Assembly: GCA_900546115.1 (NCBI GenBank)
Contig: URBQ01000003.1
Coordinates: forward strand, 1-64,000
Direction of reading: 5' to 3'
From: an uncultured Collinsella sp.
GTDB taxonomy: Bacteria > Actinomycetota > Coriobacteriia > Coriobacteriales > Coriobacteriaceae
Length of the DNA: 64,000 nucleotides
A program made the translations under genes and the position numbers. Below the pieces are notes generated by a model. That model was not told the DNA's origin. It saw nothing but the letters and a program-made list of their open reading frames with translations, and made no database searches. Position 1 is the first letter of the stretch. Each line of letters opens with the position of its first letter. Below, piece by piece: positions 53,687-62,845 of the stretch.

Positions 53687-54814
53687 TTAACGTGCGATGG
53701 TGGTATCAGATGTTAACGGGGCCTTGCCCAGCACCAGGATGTTCTCGGGCGTGCCGCGAAGCTCGGTGTTGGTGGGGACCACGTTGTTCTTGTCCAGAAT
53801 GGCATTCTCGACGCGTGCGCCGCTCTTGATGATGCAGCTCTGGTTGATGATCGAGTTGGTCACCGAAGCACCTTCCTCAACCACAACGCCGCGCGACAGG
53901 ATCGAGTTGCGCACGGTACCCTTGATGATGCAGCCGGCCGAGATGATCGAGTTGCACGCGTGGCTGCCGGTCGCATAGCGCGAAGGCGGCACGTCGTGGG
54001 CCTTGGTCAGGATCGGGCGCTCGGGATCAAAGAGCTTGTCGGACACGGTCTGGTCGAGCAGGTCCATACTGCGGCGATACAGCGACTTCTCGCTAAACAC
54101 GCCTACGACCTCGCCCTTGTACTCGTAGCTGCACACGTCGATGTTGCCAAAGTCGCCCTGGAGTGCCTCGAGCAGGTCCAGATAGTCGGCAGCCTGGTAG
54201 TGATCGATAATCTCGAGCAGCGTCTGGCGGTTGACGATGCAGCAGTCCATAGAGGAGTTGTCGCCGTACACGACGCCGGCGCTCACGCCCGTCAGGCGGC
54301 CGTTCTCGTTAATCTCGAGTTTGGTCTCGTCATCGATGTTGCGCGTAGCCTTGGAGTACACCACGGTCATCTGGGCACCGGAGTTCTCGTGCGCCTCGAT
54401 GATGGTGTTGAGGTCCATGTTAAAGATGATGTTGGTGCCCATCATCACGACATAGGGCTTGTCCGAGCGCTGGAACAGCGTCTTGTTGGAGATGATGTCG
54501 CGCAGCAAAAAGCGCATGCCGCCCTTGGTGGTGCCATAGGCGTTACCCGGTACCAGGAACAGGCCGCCCTTCTTGCGGTCCAGACCCCAGTCCTTGCCCG
54601 AGCCCACGTGGTCGATCAGCGAGCGGTAGTTACCCGGCATGACAACGCCGACGGTCTTGATGCCGGCATTCATCATGTTGGAGAGCGGAAAGTCGATCAG
54701 GCGGTAGCGGCCCAAAAACGGGACGGACGCGATGGGACGGTCCTTGAGCAGCACGCTGCCGTAGGTCGAGGAGTAGTTAGCGGTGATATAACCGATGGCC
54801 TTGCGATTGATCAT
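53687..54814 (-). CDS. glgD: Glucose-1-phosphate adenylyltransferase, GlgD subunit
   Basis: GlgD is the partner subunit of ADP-glucose pyrophosphorylase. The 375-residue protein shares the fold (RPIASVPFLGRYRLIDFPLSN and a C-terminal beta-helix with repeated hexads) but has the altered N-terminus IGYITANYSSTYGSVLLKDR instead of the GGxGxRL nucleotide loop of GlgC. It is therefore probably regulatory or weakly active. The ATG at 54814 is set by GGGGGAA in the end of glgC, and only four bases separate the genes. Confidence 0.92.
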   Translation of the reverse strand: MINRKAIGYITANYSSTYGSVLLKDRPIASVPFLGRYRLIDFPLSNMMNAGIKTVGVVMPGNYRSLIDHVGSGKDWGLDRKKGGLFLVPGNAYGTTKGGMRFLLRDIISNKTLFQRSDKPYVVMMGTNIIFNMDLNTIIEAHENSGAQMTVVYSKATRNIDDETKLEINENGRLTGVSAGVVYGDNSSMDCCIVNRQTLLEIIDHYQAADYLDLLEALQGDFGNIDVCSYEYKGEVVGVFSEKSLYRRSMDLLDQTVSDKLFDPERPILTKAHDVPPSRYATGSHACNSIISAGCIIKGTVRNSILSRGVVVEEGASVTNSIINQSCIIKSGARVENAILDKNNVVPTNTELRGTPENILVLGKAPLTSDTTIAR

Positions 54815-54818
54815 CGGA

Positions 54819-55967
54819 TCATTCCCCCTTCCCGATAACGACGTCATTTCCGATGACGGCCGTATCCTTGGTGGTATCGACAGAGCCGAGCTTCACGCCC
54901 TCTTCGACCGTGGAGTTCTCGCCCAAAATGGCGCGGCAGATGTGCGCGCCGCTCTTAACGTGCGCGCCCGGCAGCAGCACGGAGTCCTCGACCACGGCGC
55001 GCTCCTCGATGATGACATCGGTCGAAAGGATCGAGTGGCGAGCGGTGCCGTAGATCTTGCAGCCGTTGGAGACCAGGCAGTCGTCCAGGCGGCCGTCCGG
55101 ACCAATGTAGTGCGGCGGACGCGTGGTGATGTTGGACATGATGGGGAAGTTCTTGTCAAACAGATCGAACTCGGGGTTGTTGCCCAGCAGGTCCATCGAG
55201 GTCTCGTGGAAGCTGGCGATGGTGCCGACGTCCTTCCAAAAGCCGTGGAACTCGTAGCTATACAGGCGCTTGTCCTCGCCGAGCAGCTTGGGGATGATGT
55301 CCTTACCAAAGTCGTGGCTCGAGCGCTGGTCCAGAGCGTCCTCCTCGAGCGCCTCGATTAGCACGTCGGCCGAGAAGATATAGATGCCCATGGATGCGAG
55401 GTTCGAATCGGGCTTCTCGGGCTTCTCGGTAAACTTGGTGATGCGGCCGTCATCGGGATCGGTGGTCAGAATGCCAAAGCGGCTGGCCTCCTCCCACGGC
55501 ACGGGCATAACGCTCACGGTGAGGTCGGCGTTATTCTCAATGTGCGTCTTGAGCATCTTGCGGTAGTCCATGCGATACAGGTGGTCACCCGAAAGAATCA
55601 GGACGTACTTGGGGTCGTTGGCCTTGATGTAATCGAGGTTCTGCGTAATGGCGTCGGCCGTGCCCGCATACCAGGCGCCACCGGTCTGCGTTTCGTACGG
55701 CGGAAGGATCGACACGCCGCCGTCACGGCTGTCCAGATCCCACGCCTCGCCTGAGCCCACGTAGGCATGCAACAGGTAGGGACGGTACTGCGTTAGAACG
55801 CCCACCGTGTCGATGCCCGAGTTGGAGCAGTTGGAGAGCGAAAAGTCGATAATGCGGAACTTGCCGCCAAAGCTCACCGCCGGCTTGGCGATCTTTTGGG
55901 TCAGTGCCCCCAATCGGCTACCCTGTCCTCCTGCGAGGAGCATCGCGATGCATTCTTTCTTACTCAT
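54819..55967 (-). CDS. glgC: Glucose-1-phosphate adenylyltransferase, catalytic subunit
   Basis: GlgC makes ADP-glucose, the committed step of glycogen synthesis. The 382-residue protein has the nucleotide loop MLLAGGQGSRLGALT, KPAVSFGGKFRIIDF, LSGDHLYRMDY and FTEKPEKPDSNLASMGIYIF. AGAAGGAG precedes the ATG. It pairs with glgD directly downstream. Confidence 0.95.
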   Translation of the reverse strand: MSKKECIAMLLAGGQGSRLGALTQKIAKPAVSFGGKFRIIDFSLSNCSNSGIDTVGVLTQYRPYLLHAYVGSGEAWDLDSRDGGVSILPPYETQTGGAWYAGTADAITQNLDYIKANDPKYVLILSGDHLYRMDYRKMLKTHIENNADLTVSVMPVPWEEASRFGILTTDPDDGRITKFTEKPEKPDSNLASMGIYIFSADVLIEALEEDALDQRSSHDFGKDIIPKLLGEDKRLYSYEFHGFWKDVGTIASFHETSMDLLGNNPEFDLFDKNFPIMSNITTRPPHYIGPDGRLDDCLVSNGCKIYGTARHSILSTDVIIEERAVVEDSVLLPGAHVKSGAHICRAILGENSTVEEGVKLGSVDTTKDTAVIGNDVVIGKGE

Positions 55968-56073
55968 CGATTTCTCCTTCTGTCATCGATGTTTCTAAAC
56001 CCGTTAGCGTCGGGCGCGGCGCTCGGTCGCGCCCGTCGAGTAATACCGTGCGGCAAAGGGAACTCGCGTGCCT

Positions 56074-58500
56074 TTACGCGTGCCAGATCTCGTCGCGGTA
56101 CTCGCGAATGGTGCGGTCGCTCGAGAACCAGCCGGAGGAGGCGGTGTTGAGCAGCGCCTTGCGGTTCCAGGTCTCCTGGTCGCCATAGCTGCCGGTGAGC
56201 GCCTCCCACGCATCCACGTAGCTACGGAAGTCTGCCATGACCAGGTCGGGGTCGTTGTTGTTCATGAGCTCGTTGTAGATGCTCTCGAAGTTGCCCGAAA
56301 GACCCGCAAAGGTGTTGTCCTTGAGCTCGTCCATCACGCGGCCTAGGCGCTCTCGGTCGCCGTTGAGGGTATCCCACGCAAAGTAGCTGTTGGATGCCCA
56401 GAGCTGCTCGACCTCGGGAGCGGTCAGGCCAAAGATGGCCTCGTTCTCGCGGCCGGCCAGGTCGGCGATCTCGATGTTGGCGCCGTCGAGGGTGCCCAGC
56501 GTAATGGCGCCGTTCATCATGAGCTTCATGTTGGACGTGCCCGAGGCCTCCTTGCCGGCCGTGGAGATCTGTTCCGAGATCTCGGCGGCGGGGTAGATGA
56601 GCTGGGCGTTGCTCACGCGGAAGTTGGGGATAAAGCAGACCTTCATGACCTCGTTGACGCGGGCATCCTTATTGATGACCTCGACAACGGAGTTAATGAG
56701 GCGGATGGTCTCCTTGGCAAAGGTGTAGCTCGAGGCAGCCTTGCCGCTAAAGATGAAGGTCGTCGGCGTCACGTGGAAGTTGGGATCGGCGATGCGACGG
56801 TTGTAGATGTCCATCACCTTCATGATGTTCATGAGCTGGCGCTTGTAGGCATGGAAGCGCTTAACCTGAACATCGAAGACGGTGTTGGGATCGATGACCA
56901 GACCGGTCTCGGCCTTAACGTAGGCGGCCAGGCGTTCCTTGTTGGCGCGCTTGGAGGCTCCCACGGCCTTCAGGAACTCGGTGTCGTTTTGGAAACTTTT
57001 AAGCTTCTCAAGCTCAAAGGCGTCCTTGAGCCAGCCGTCGCCAATGGCATCGGTGACGAGCTTTGCGTAGGTGGGGTTGGCCTCGGCAAAGAAGCGACGG
57101 TGCGAGATGCCGTTGGTCTTGTTGTTGAACTTCTCGGGCGTTAAGGCATAGAAGTCCTTGAGCACAATGTTCTTGATGATGTCGGAGTGGATCTTTGCCA
57201 CGCCGTTGACGCTATGGCTGCAGATCACAGATAGGTTGGCCATGCGAATCTCGCCGTCCCACAGAATGGCGGTCTGGCGCAGACGCTCCTGCCAGCCCTC
57301 CTGCGTGGTATCGAATGACTCGTGCCAACGACGGCTGATCTCGTCGATGATCTGGTATACGCGGGGAAGGAGCTTGGAGAACGTGCCGATGGGCCACTTC
57401 TCCAGAGCCTCGGGCAGGATGGTGTGGTTGGTGTAGCTCACGACCTGCGTTACGATGTTCCAGGCGTCGTCCCACTCGAGCTTCTTTTCGTCGATCAGGA
57501 TGCGCATGAGCTCGGGGCCGCACATGGCGGGGTGGGTGTCGTTGGTATGGATGGCAACAAACTGCGGCAGCAGCTCCCAGTTCTCGCCGTGTTCCTTTTC
57601 AAAGGTGTCGAGCAGGCTGTAGATGCCGGCCGAGACAAACAGGTACTCCTGCTTTAGGCGCAGCAGTCGGCCGTGCTCGCCGGCGTCATTGGGGTAGAGG
57701 ATGGCGCTGATGGCCTCGGCCTCGGCGCGCTCGGCGTCGGCCAGGGCATAGTCGCCGCGGTTGAAGGCCTCAAGGTCAAAGTGCTCTTCGACCGGCTCCG
57801 CAGCCCAGACGCGCAGCTTGTTGACGGTCTCGCCGGCATAGCCCACCACGGGGATGTCATAAGGGACCGCCAGGATGTCCTGCGTGTCCACCGTGCGGTA
57901 GAACGTGCGCCCGTTCTCCTCAAAGCCCTCAACATGGCCGCCAAACTTAATGGTCACGGCCTTGCCCTGACGACGGACCTCCCAGGGATAGCCGTGGGTG
58001 AGCCACTCGTCGGTGGTCTCCACCTGGCTACCGTTAACGATCTCCTGCTTAAACAGGCCGTAGCGGTAGCGCATGCCGTTGCCGTAGCCGGCGATGCCCT
58101 CGGCTGCCATGGAATCCAGGAAGCAGGCTGCCAGGCGGCCCAGACCACCGTTGCCCAGAGCCGGATCGGGCTCCTGGTTCTCGATGACGGAAAGGTCGAA
58201 GCCCATGTCATCGAGCGCCTCGGCGACCATGTCGCGTACGCCAAAGTTGAGCAGGTAGTTGTCGAGCAGGCGGCCGATCAAAAACTCGATCGAGAAGTAG
58301 TACACGCGCTTTTTGCCCTCGGACACCACGCGGGCGTCGCTCTTGGTGGCAACGGTGCGGGCCTTCGCGGCCACGAGCTTGGCCAGGGCGTTAAAGCGGT
58401 CGAGGTCGCTGGCGGCCTCGACGCTCTTGCCGCTGATGCTCATGACGGCATCGCGATAGAGCTCGGTAAACTCCTGCTTGTTGTCGAAGATCGTATTCAT
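56074..58500 (-). CDS. glgP: Glycogen phosphorylase
   Basis: GlgP releases glucose-1-phosphate from glycogen. The 808-residue protein has EFLIGRLLDNYLLNFG, NGGLGRLAACFLDSMA, HTNDTHPAMCGPELMRIL and the PLP-lysine motif EASGTSNMKLMMNGAITLG, then TLDGANIEI. AAAGGAACG precedes the ATG. A GGGCGCG/CGCGCCC hairpin in the gap to glgC (about 56014-56036) may stabilise or partly terminate the message. Confidence 0.95.
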   Translation of the reverse strand: MNTIFDNKQEFTELYRDAVMSISGKSVEAASDLDRFNALAKLVAAKARTVATKSDARVVSEGKKRVYYFSIEFLIGRLLDNYLLNFGVRDMVAEALDDMGFDLSVIENQEPDPALGNGGLGRLAACFLDSMAAEGIAGYGNGMRYRYGLFKQEIVNGSQVETTDEWLTHGYPWEVRRQGKAVTIKFGGHVEGFEENGRTFYRTVDTQDILAVPYDIPVVGYAGETVNKLRVWAAEPVEEHFDLEAFNRGDYALADAERAEAEAISAILYPNDAGEHGRLLRLKQEYLFVSAGIYSLLDTFEKEHGENWELLPQFVAIHTNDTHPAMCGPELMRILIDEKKLEWDDAWNIVTQVVSYTNHTILPEALEKWPIGTFSKLLPRVYQIIDEISRRWHESFDTTQEGWQERLRQTAILWDGEIRMANLSVICSHSVNGVAKIHSDIIKNIVLKDFYALTPEKFNNKTNGISHRRFFAEANPTYAKLVTDAIGDGWLKDAFELEKLKSFQNDTEFLKAVGASKRANKERLAAYVKAETGLVIDPNTVFDVQVKRFHAYKRQLMNIMKVMDIYNRRIADPNFHVTPTTFIFSGKAASSYTFAKETIRLINSVVEVINKDARVNEVMKVCFIPNFRVSNAQLIYPAAEISEQISTAGKEASGTSNMKLMMNGAITLGTLDGANIEIADLAGRENEAIFGLTAPEVEQLWASNSYFAWDTLNGDRERLGRVMDELKDNTFAGLSGNFESIYNELMNNNDPDLVMADFRSYVDAWEALTGSYGDQETWNRKALLNTASSGWFSSDRTIREYRDEIWHA

Positions 58501-58594
58501 ACGTTCCTTTCCCCCGGGGATGTTTCTCCCGGAACGGCTATGACTTGTATCCTACGCCCCGGCGGGGCGGGTTAATGCAGCGGTAACGGCTTTG

Positions 58595-60880
58595 TTACGC
58601 ATTCTTGGCAGACGACTTAACAGAAGCAGACTTGGCCTTGGTAGCGGCCTTTTTGGCAGCCGGCTTCTCGCTTGCGGTAGCCTTAGCAGCGGGATTTACT
58701 GCGGCCTTAGCCTTGGCCTTGGCCTTGGTCGCGGTTGCGGCCTTCGTCTTGGCCGGAGCCTTCTTGGCAGCCGCGGGCTTGGGCTTCACCGAGGACGTAC
58801 GCTTTTTGGGCGCAGCCTTGGGCTCCTCAACCACCGGCGGCTTGTAGCTGCTGGGGCCACGGCGCTTAAGCACCACGCCAGCCAGGCCGGGCACCTTAAT
58901 CTCAATGGAGTCCATCTGCCCGTTCCAGGGATAGGGCTCGCTCGAGCAGGTGTAGGGCTCCTCACCGGCATAGCCGCTGCCGCCAAACTCGGGTCGGTCG
59001 GAGTCAAAGATGACCTCCCAGTCACCTTCGCGCGGCACGCCCACGCGGAAGCTCTCGTAGCTCGCCGGATCAAAGTTGATCAGGATCACCAAGTCGTCGT
59101 CGATGTCCTCGCCCTGGCGCACAAAGCTCACGATAGACTGCTTGGAGTTGTCCGCATCGATCCAGGTAAAGCCGTCATCGGTGTAGCCGCGCTCGTACAG
59201 GGCGGGCTCGGCGGTGTATAGGTGATTAAGCGCCTTGATAAACGCCTGATGATGCCTGTGGGTCTCGTACTGCTCGGTCAGGAACCATTGGATGGACTCG
59301 TAGTAGCGCCACTCAATAAACTGGCCGATCTCGTTGCCCATAAAGTTGAGCTTGGCACCAGGGTGCGTCATCTGGTAGAAGGCCAGCGTGCGCAGACCGG
59401 CAAACTGGCGCCACCAGTCGCCCGGCATGCGGCCGATCAGCGAGCACTTGCCGTGCACGACCTCGTCATGGCTCAGCGGGCAAATGAAGTTTTCGGTGAA
59501 GGCGTACATGATGGAGAACGTGAGCAGGCCGTGGTTTCCGGGGCGCCACGGAAAATCGGTCTGCATGTAGTGCAGGGTGTCGTTCATCCAGCCCATGTCC
59601 CACTTGTAGTGGAAGCCCAGGCCTCCGTCCTGCGGCGGATAGGTCACGAGCGGCCACGCGGTGGACTCCTCGGCCATCATCATCACGTCGGGGAAGTGGG
59701 CCTCCACGGCGCAGTTGACCTGGCGGATAAACGCGCTGGCGTCCAGATCCTCCTCGGTACCGTACTTGTTGAACTTCTTTTGGCCCGGATCGTCGATGCC
59801 AAAGTTGAGGTACAGCATGCTGGAAACGCCGTCCATGCGAATGCCGTCCACGTGGAAGTTCTCGAGCCAGTACAGCACGTTGGAGACCAGGAAGGAGCGA
59901 ACCTCGCCGCGGGCGAAGTCGAACTTGTGCGTGCCCCAGTTGGGGTGAATCTCGTGTTCGAACAGCATGTGGCCGTTGAAGGTGGCAAGTCCGTGGTCGT
60001 CGGCGCAAAAACCGCCGGGCACCCAGTCCATGATCACACCGATGCCCGCCTCGTGGCACGCATCGATAAAGTGCATGAGCTGCTGCGGGTTGCCGTAACG
60101 CGACGTGGCGGCAAAGTAGCCGGTTGTCTGGTAGCCCCAGGAGCCGTCGAAGGGATGCTCCATAAGCGGCATGACCTCGATATGCGTGTAGCCCATGTCG
60201 CGCACGTAGTCCACGAGCTCCACCGACAGGTCGTCGTAGGTGTAAAACTCGCCGCGCTGCGCGGGGAAGGGGTCCATGGGGCCGGGGTAGTTGCCGAACT
60301 CGTCGGGCTCGCCCTGCGGCGCGTCGCCGTGGCGCTTCCACGAGCCAATATGCACCTCGTAGATGTTAAGCGGCTGCGACATGTGGTTATGGCCGGCACG
60401 GCGCTTGAGCCATGCGGCGTCGTTCCACTGGTAGTCGTCGATGGTCCACAATACGCTTGCCGTTCCCGGAGGGCACTCGGCCTTAAAGGCGTACGGATCG
60501 GCCTTGTAGAGCTTTTCGCCCTCGTTGGTCTCGATAAGGTACTTATAGAGCTGACCCTGCTCGGCACCAGGAACAAAGCCTTCCCAAATAGCGCTCGTAC
60601 GCACGGGAACCAGCGGGTCGGCTTGCTCATCCCAGTCGTTAAATTCGCCAATGACGTGGACGCTCTTTACGTCGGGCGCCCAAACGCAAAAGCGCCAGCC
60701 ACGTGTACGGTTCTGCGTGTCGGGGTGAGCACCCATCTTTTCCCAGCTGCGCTCCCACATGCCAATGCCAAACAGGTAGACATCGTCCTTGGAGAGCTCC
60801 GGTGCGTGCGGGGCGGCTTTACGGGTGGCGGGCTTTTTGGTTACTGGCTTTAGCTTTGTATCGCTCACGTTTGATCCCAT
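58595..60880 (-). CDS. glgB: 1,4-alpha-glucan branching enzyme with a basic tail
   Basis: GlgB forms alpha-1,6 branches. The 761-residue protein has an N-terminal CBM48-like domain (GWRFCVWAPDVKSVHVIGEFNDW), then the GH13 core: YTHIEVMPLMEHPFDGSWGYQTTGYFA, DGIRMDGVSSMLYL (nucleophile Asp), MMAEESTAWP (acid Glu) and CPLSHDEVVHGKCSL. From about residue 679 an extra 80-residue tail is rich in Lys and Ala (AAKKAPAKTKAATATKAKAK), like the GlgA tail. The start is uncertain: ATG at 60880 or 60883, or GTG at 60868, since no site has a strong ribosome-binding sequence. Confidence 0.92.
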   Translation of the reverse strand: MGSNVSDTKLKPVTKKPATRKAAPHAPELSKDDVYLFGIGMWERSWEKMGAHPDTQNRTRGWRFCVWAPDVKSVHVIGEFNDWDEQADPLVPVRTSAIWEGFVPGAEQGQLYKYLIETNEGEKLYKADPYAFKAECPPGTASVLWTIDDYQWNDAAWLKRRAGHNHMSQPLNIYEVHIGSWKRHGDAPQGEPDEFGNYPGPMDPFPAQRGEFYTYDDLSVELVDYVRDMGYTHIEVMPLMEHPFDGSWGYQTTGYFAATSRYGNPQQLMHFIDACHEAGIGVIMDWVPGGFCADDHGLATFNGHMLFEHEIHPNWGTHKFDFARGEVRSFLVSNVLYWLENFHVDGIRMDGVSSMLYLNFGIDDPGQKKFNKYGTEEDLDASAFIRQVNCAVEAHFPDVMMMAEESTAWPLVTYPPQDGGLGFHYKWDMGWMNDTLHYMQTDFPWRPGNHGLLTFSIMYAFTENFICPLSHDEVVHGKCSLIGRMPGDWWRQFAGLRTLAFYQMTHPGAKLNFMGNEIGQFIEWRYYESIQWFLTEQYETHRHHQAFIKALNHLYTAEPALYERGYTDDGFTWIDADNSKQSIVSFVRQGEDIDDDLVILINFDPASYESFRVGVPREGDWEVIFDSDRPEFGGSGYAGEEPYTCSSEPYPWNGQMDSIEIKVPGLAGVVLKRRGPSSYKPPVVEEPKAAPKKRTSSVKPKPAAAKKAPAKTKAATATKAKAKAKAAVNPAAKATASEKPAAKKAATKAKSASVKSSAKNA

Positions 60881-61083
60881 CATGACGCGGCAGCATGTTG
60901 CCTTGGTGACTAGATGCCAAAGGTCCAAGGCTGCACGAATCGAAGGGACGGCGAAGTTTCAGTGATTCGTTCCACCTCGCGTGCTCGGTGGAACTTTCGG
61001 CAAAAACTACGATAACACCTGTACGTTAGTTTTATGGACGAAAGTGGATTTTCGGGGGCGTTTAATCGGTAAGCGCCGTGTTT

Positions 61084-61192
61084 ATACCATTGGCAGAATT
61101 GCCGTGGTAAAACTCTTGACAGCTTTTACCAATTAGGGTTTCAAATTGTTAGTCAGACGTTTGGTAAAACGTTTTTAGCAGCTTGTTTACCA
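61084..61192. promoter_or_regulatory. Divergent control region of glgB and the HAD gene with repeated TGGTAAA sites
   Basis: The gap holds GGTAAAAC (61106-61113), TTTTACC (61124-61130), the near-palindrome TGGTAAAACGTTTTTAGCA (61162-61180) and TGTTTACCA (61184-61192). The central CG and flanking A/T match the style of LacI-family operators. A plus-strand TTGACA lies at 61116-61121, and a possible minus-strand -10 TATAAA at 61086-61081 sits next to the first site. The part nearer glgB (60881-61083) shows no further clear signals. Confidence 0.55.
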
Positions 61193-61214
61193 TTTGACAT
61201 CGAAAGGCTCGGTT

Positions 61215-61904
61215 ATGGACCACATCGCTGCCCCAAGTGTTGCTTTTATTTTCGATTGCGACGGCACGCTGGTTAATAGCACCCCTGTCTGGGGCTATGC
61301 GCAGCCCGAGTTATTGCGCCGTCATGGCATTGATGCAACGCTCGACGATTTTGCCCAGTTTGAGCATCTTTCGCTGGAGGACGAGTGCCAGGCCTACCAC
61401 GACACGTGGGGCATTGGCACGAATGGCGAGGAGCTGTATCGCGAGCTTGGCGATATTTTGATTGATGGGTACTCCAAGGTACCGCCGCGCGAGGGGCTCC
61501 TGGCATTTTTGGAGCAGGCGAAGGCGGTGGGTATTGCCATGTGCGTTGCCACGTCCACGCCGGCCGAGTTGGTGCAGTCCGCCCTTGCGGGTGCTGGCCT
61601 TGATCGCTATATGGAGTTTATTACCACCACGGGCGAGGCGGGGCGCTCCAAGCAGTTCCCCGACGTATACGAGCTGGCTTTGCGCCGCCTGGAGGTGCGC
61701 CACGGGCACCAGTTTGAGCGCGCGTGGGTGTTTGAGGACGCCGTCTTTGGACTTAAGAGCTCCGGTACTGCAGGCTTTAAGCGCGTGGGCATCTATGACC
61801 CGCACGGTCGCATGCAGCGCAACGACCTGCGCGCCAACTGCGATATCTTTATCGACAGCTATGAGGACCTGGACCTGGCCCGCGTACTTTCGTTTGAGGG
61901 CTAG
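61215..61904 (+). CDS. HAD-superfamily phosphatase (beta-phosphoglucomutase-like)
   Basis: A 229-residue HAD hydrolase. Motif I is FIFDCDGTLVNSTP, motif II is in CVATSTPAELVQSAL, Lys is in GRSKQFPDVYELAL, and motif III is WVFEDAVFGLKSSG. A helical cap of the phosphoglucomutase/phosphoglycolate type follows motif I. The substrate cannot be read; sharing a control region with glgB may hint at sugar phosphates. The ATG at 61215 follows GAAAGGCTCGG. Confidence 0.85.
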   Translation: MDHIAAPSVAFIFDCDGTLVNSTPVWGYAQPELLRRHGIDATLDDFAQFEHLSLEDECQAYHDTWGIGTNGEELYRELGDILIDGYSKVPPREGLLAFLEQAKAVGIAMCVATSTPAELVQSALAGAGLDRYMEFITTTGEAGRSKQFPDVYELALRRLEVRHGHQFERAWVFEDAVFGLKSSGTAGFKRVGIYDPHGRMQRNDLRANCDIFIDSYEDLDLARVLSFEG

Positions 61905-61913
61905 GCGAGGGCC

Positions 61914-62573
61914 GTGGCTTGCAAAGTATTAGTGGTTTGCGGCTCGCCGGTGGGGGCGAGGCCCGATTTGCTGCGTCAGCTGGCGGGGGAGTGCGATCAC
62001 GTTGTCGCCGTGGACCGCGGGCTCGATGCGCTGCTGGGGGCTGGCCTGAGCTGCGACGTCTACGTGGGCGATGCCGACACGGTGAGCGATGCCGACACGG
62101 TGAGCGATGCGGGTCGCGCGCTAGTCGATGCCGCCGAAGCCTTTGAGGTGGAGCGTCACAACCCCTACAAGGACTATACCGATCTGGCGTTGGCGCTCGA
62201 TTCCGTTCGCCGCCGTTGGCCGGGTGCCGAAGTGGTTGCGACTTGTGCCACCGGCGGCCGTCCGGACATGGCCCTGTCCGTTCTGGGCCTGCTCGCGGGC
62301 TACGAAGATGCCCCCGTCTGGATCGAAGAAGATGAAGTGACGGCCAGAATCCTGCACCAGGACGAGACCTGGACCATTGAGGGCGCCGACGGCAAAACCT
62401 TCTCCATCATCGCCATCGCTCCCAACACAGAGATAAGCGAACACGGCCTGGAGTGGGAGTTAGATCACAGCCCCCTAGGCCTGCTAGTCGACACGGGCAT
62501 CAGCAACGTCGTAAGGTCAACAGCCACGATCCAAGTCCACACCGGCACCGCCATCGCTTACCTCTACAAGTAA
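61914..62573 (+). CDS. thiN: Thiamine pyrophosphokinase
   Basis: This enzyme turns thiamine into the coenzyme thiamine diphosphate. The 219-residue protein has VAVDRGLDALLGAGL, YVGDADTVSDADT, HNPYKDYTDLALALD and ATGGRPDMALSVLGLL, the TPK pattern with the Asp-rich metal site. An 18-bp perfect tandem duplication (62070-62087 and 62088-62105) repeats DADTVS beside the GDxD motif. The start is GTG at 61914, 9 bases after the HAD gene stop. Confidence 0.88.
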   Translation: MACKVLVVCGSPVGARPDLLRQLAGECDHVVAVDRGLDALLGAGLSCDVYVGDADTVSDADTVSDAGRALVDAAEAFEVERHNPYKDYTDLALALDSVRRRWPGAEVVATCATGGRPDMALSVLGLLAGYEDAPVWIEEDEVTARILHQDETWTIEGADGKTFSIIAIAPNTEISEHGLEWELDHSPLGLLVDTGISNVVRSTATIQVHTGTAIAYLYK

Positions 62574-62587
62574 GGGCTATCGCATCA

Positions 62588-62660
62588 GGGTTTTATCGGG
62601 ACGGTGGATGGAAATAATCGCTCGAAGAGTGATTATTTCCGCCCCGTCCCAGGAAAACCC
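62588..62660 (+). repeat. Long interrupted hairpin between thiN and tRNA-Ala
   Basis: Three nested pairings form one long stem: GGGTTTT/AAAACCC (62588/62654), GGGACGG/CCGTCCC (62598/62644) and GGAAATAATC/GATTATTTCC (62610/62631). There is no U-run, so it belongs with the other intergenic palindromes. Confidence 0.7.
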
Positions 62661-62690
62661 GTAAGTTTGAGATTCAACCCAAAAAAGTCC

Positions 62691-62719
62691 TTGCACCAAG
62701 CAAAACATTCCCCTATAGT
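62691..62719 (+). promoter_or_regulatory. Promoter of tRNA-Ala
   Basis: TTGCAC (62691-62696) and TATAGT (62714-62719) are 17 bp apart and 14 bp before the tRNA. Confidence 0.75.
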
Positions 62720-62732
62720 ATCTCCTCGTCAC

Positions 62733-62808
62733 GGGGGCGTAGCTCAGCTGGGAGAGCGCTTGACTGGCAGTCAAGAGGTCAGGGGTTCGATCCCCCTCGT
62801 CTCCACCA
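62733..62808 (+). tRNA. tRNA-Ala (anticodon GGC)
   Basis: The acceptor GGGGGCG pairs with CGTCTCC (two G-U pairs). The anticodon stem CTTGA/TCAAG closes loop CTGGCAG, giving GGC. The T arm is AGGGG/CCCCT around TTCGATC. CCA is encoded. The total is 76 nt. Confidence 0.95.
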
Positions 62809-62821
62809 TCGTGAATGCAAG

Positions 62822-62845
62822 GCCACTCAATCGAGTGGCTTTTTT
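62822..62845 (+). terminator. Terminator after tRNA-Ala
   Basis: GCCACTC (62822-62828) pairs with GAGTGGC (62833-62839), followed by TTTTTT. Confidence 0.88.

Noticed and set aside
59222..60853. 543-codon open frame opposite glgB
   Set aside because: Antisense shadow; translation rich in Val/His/Gly with no domain.
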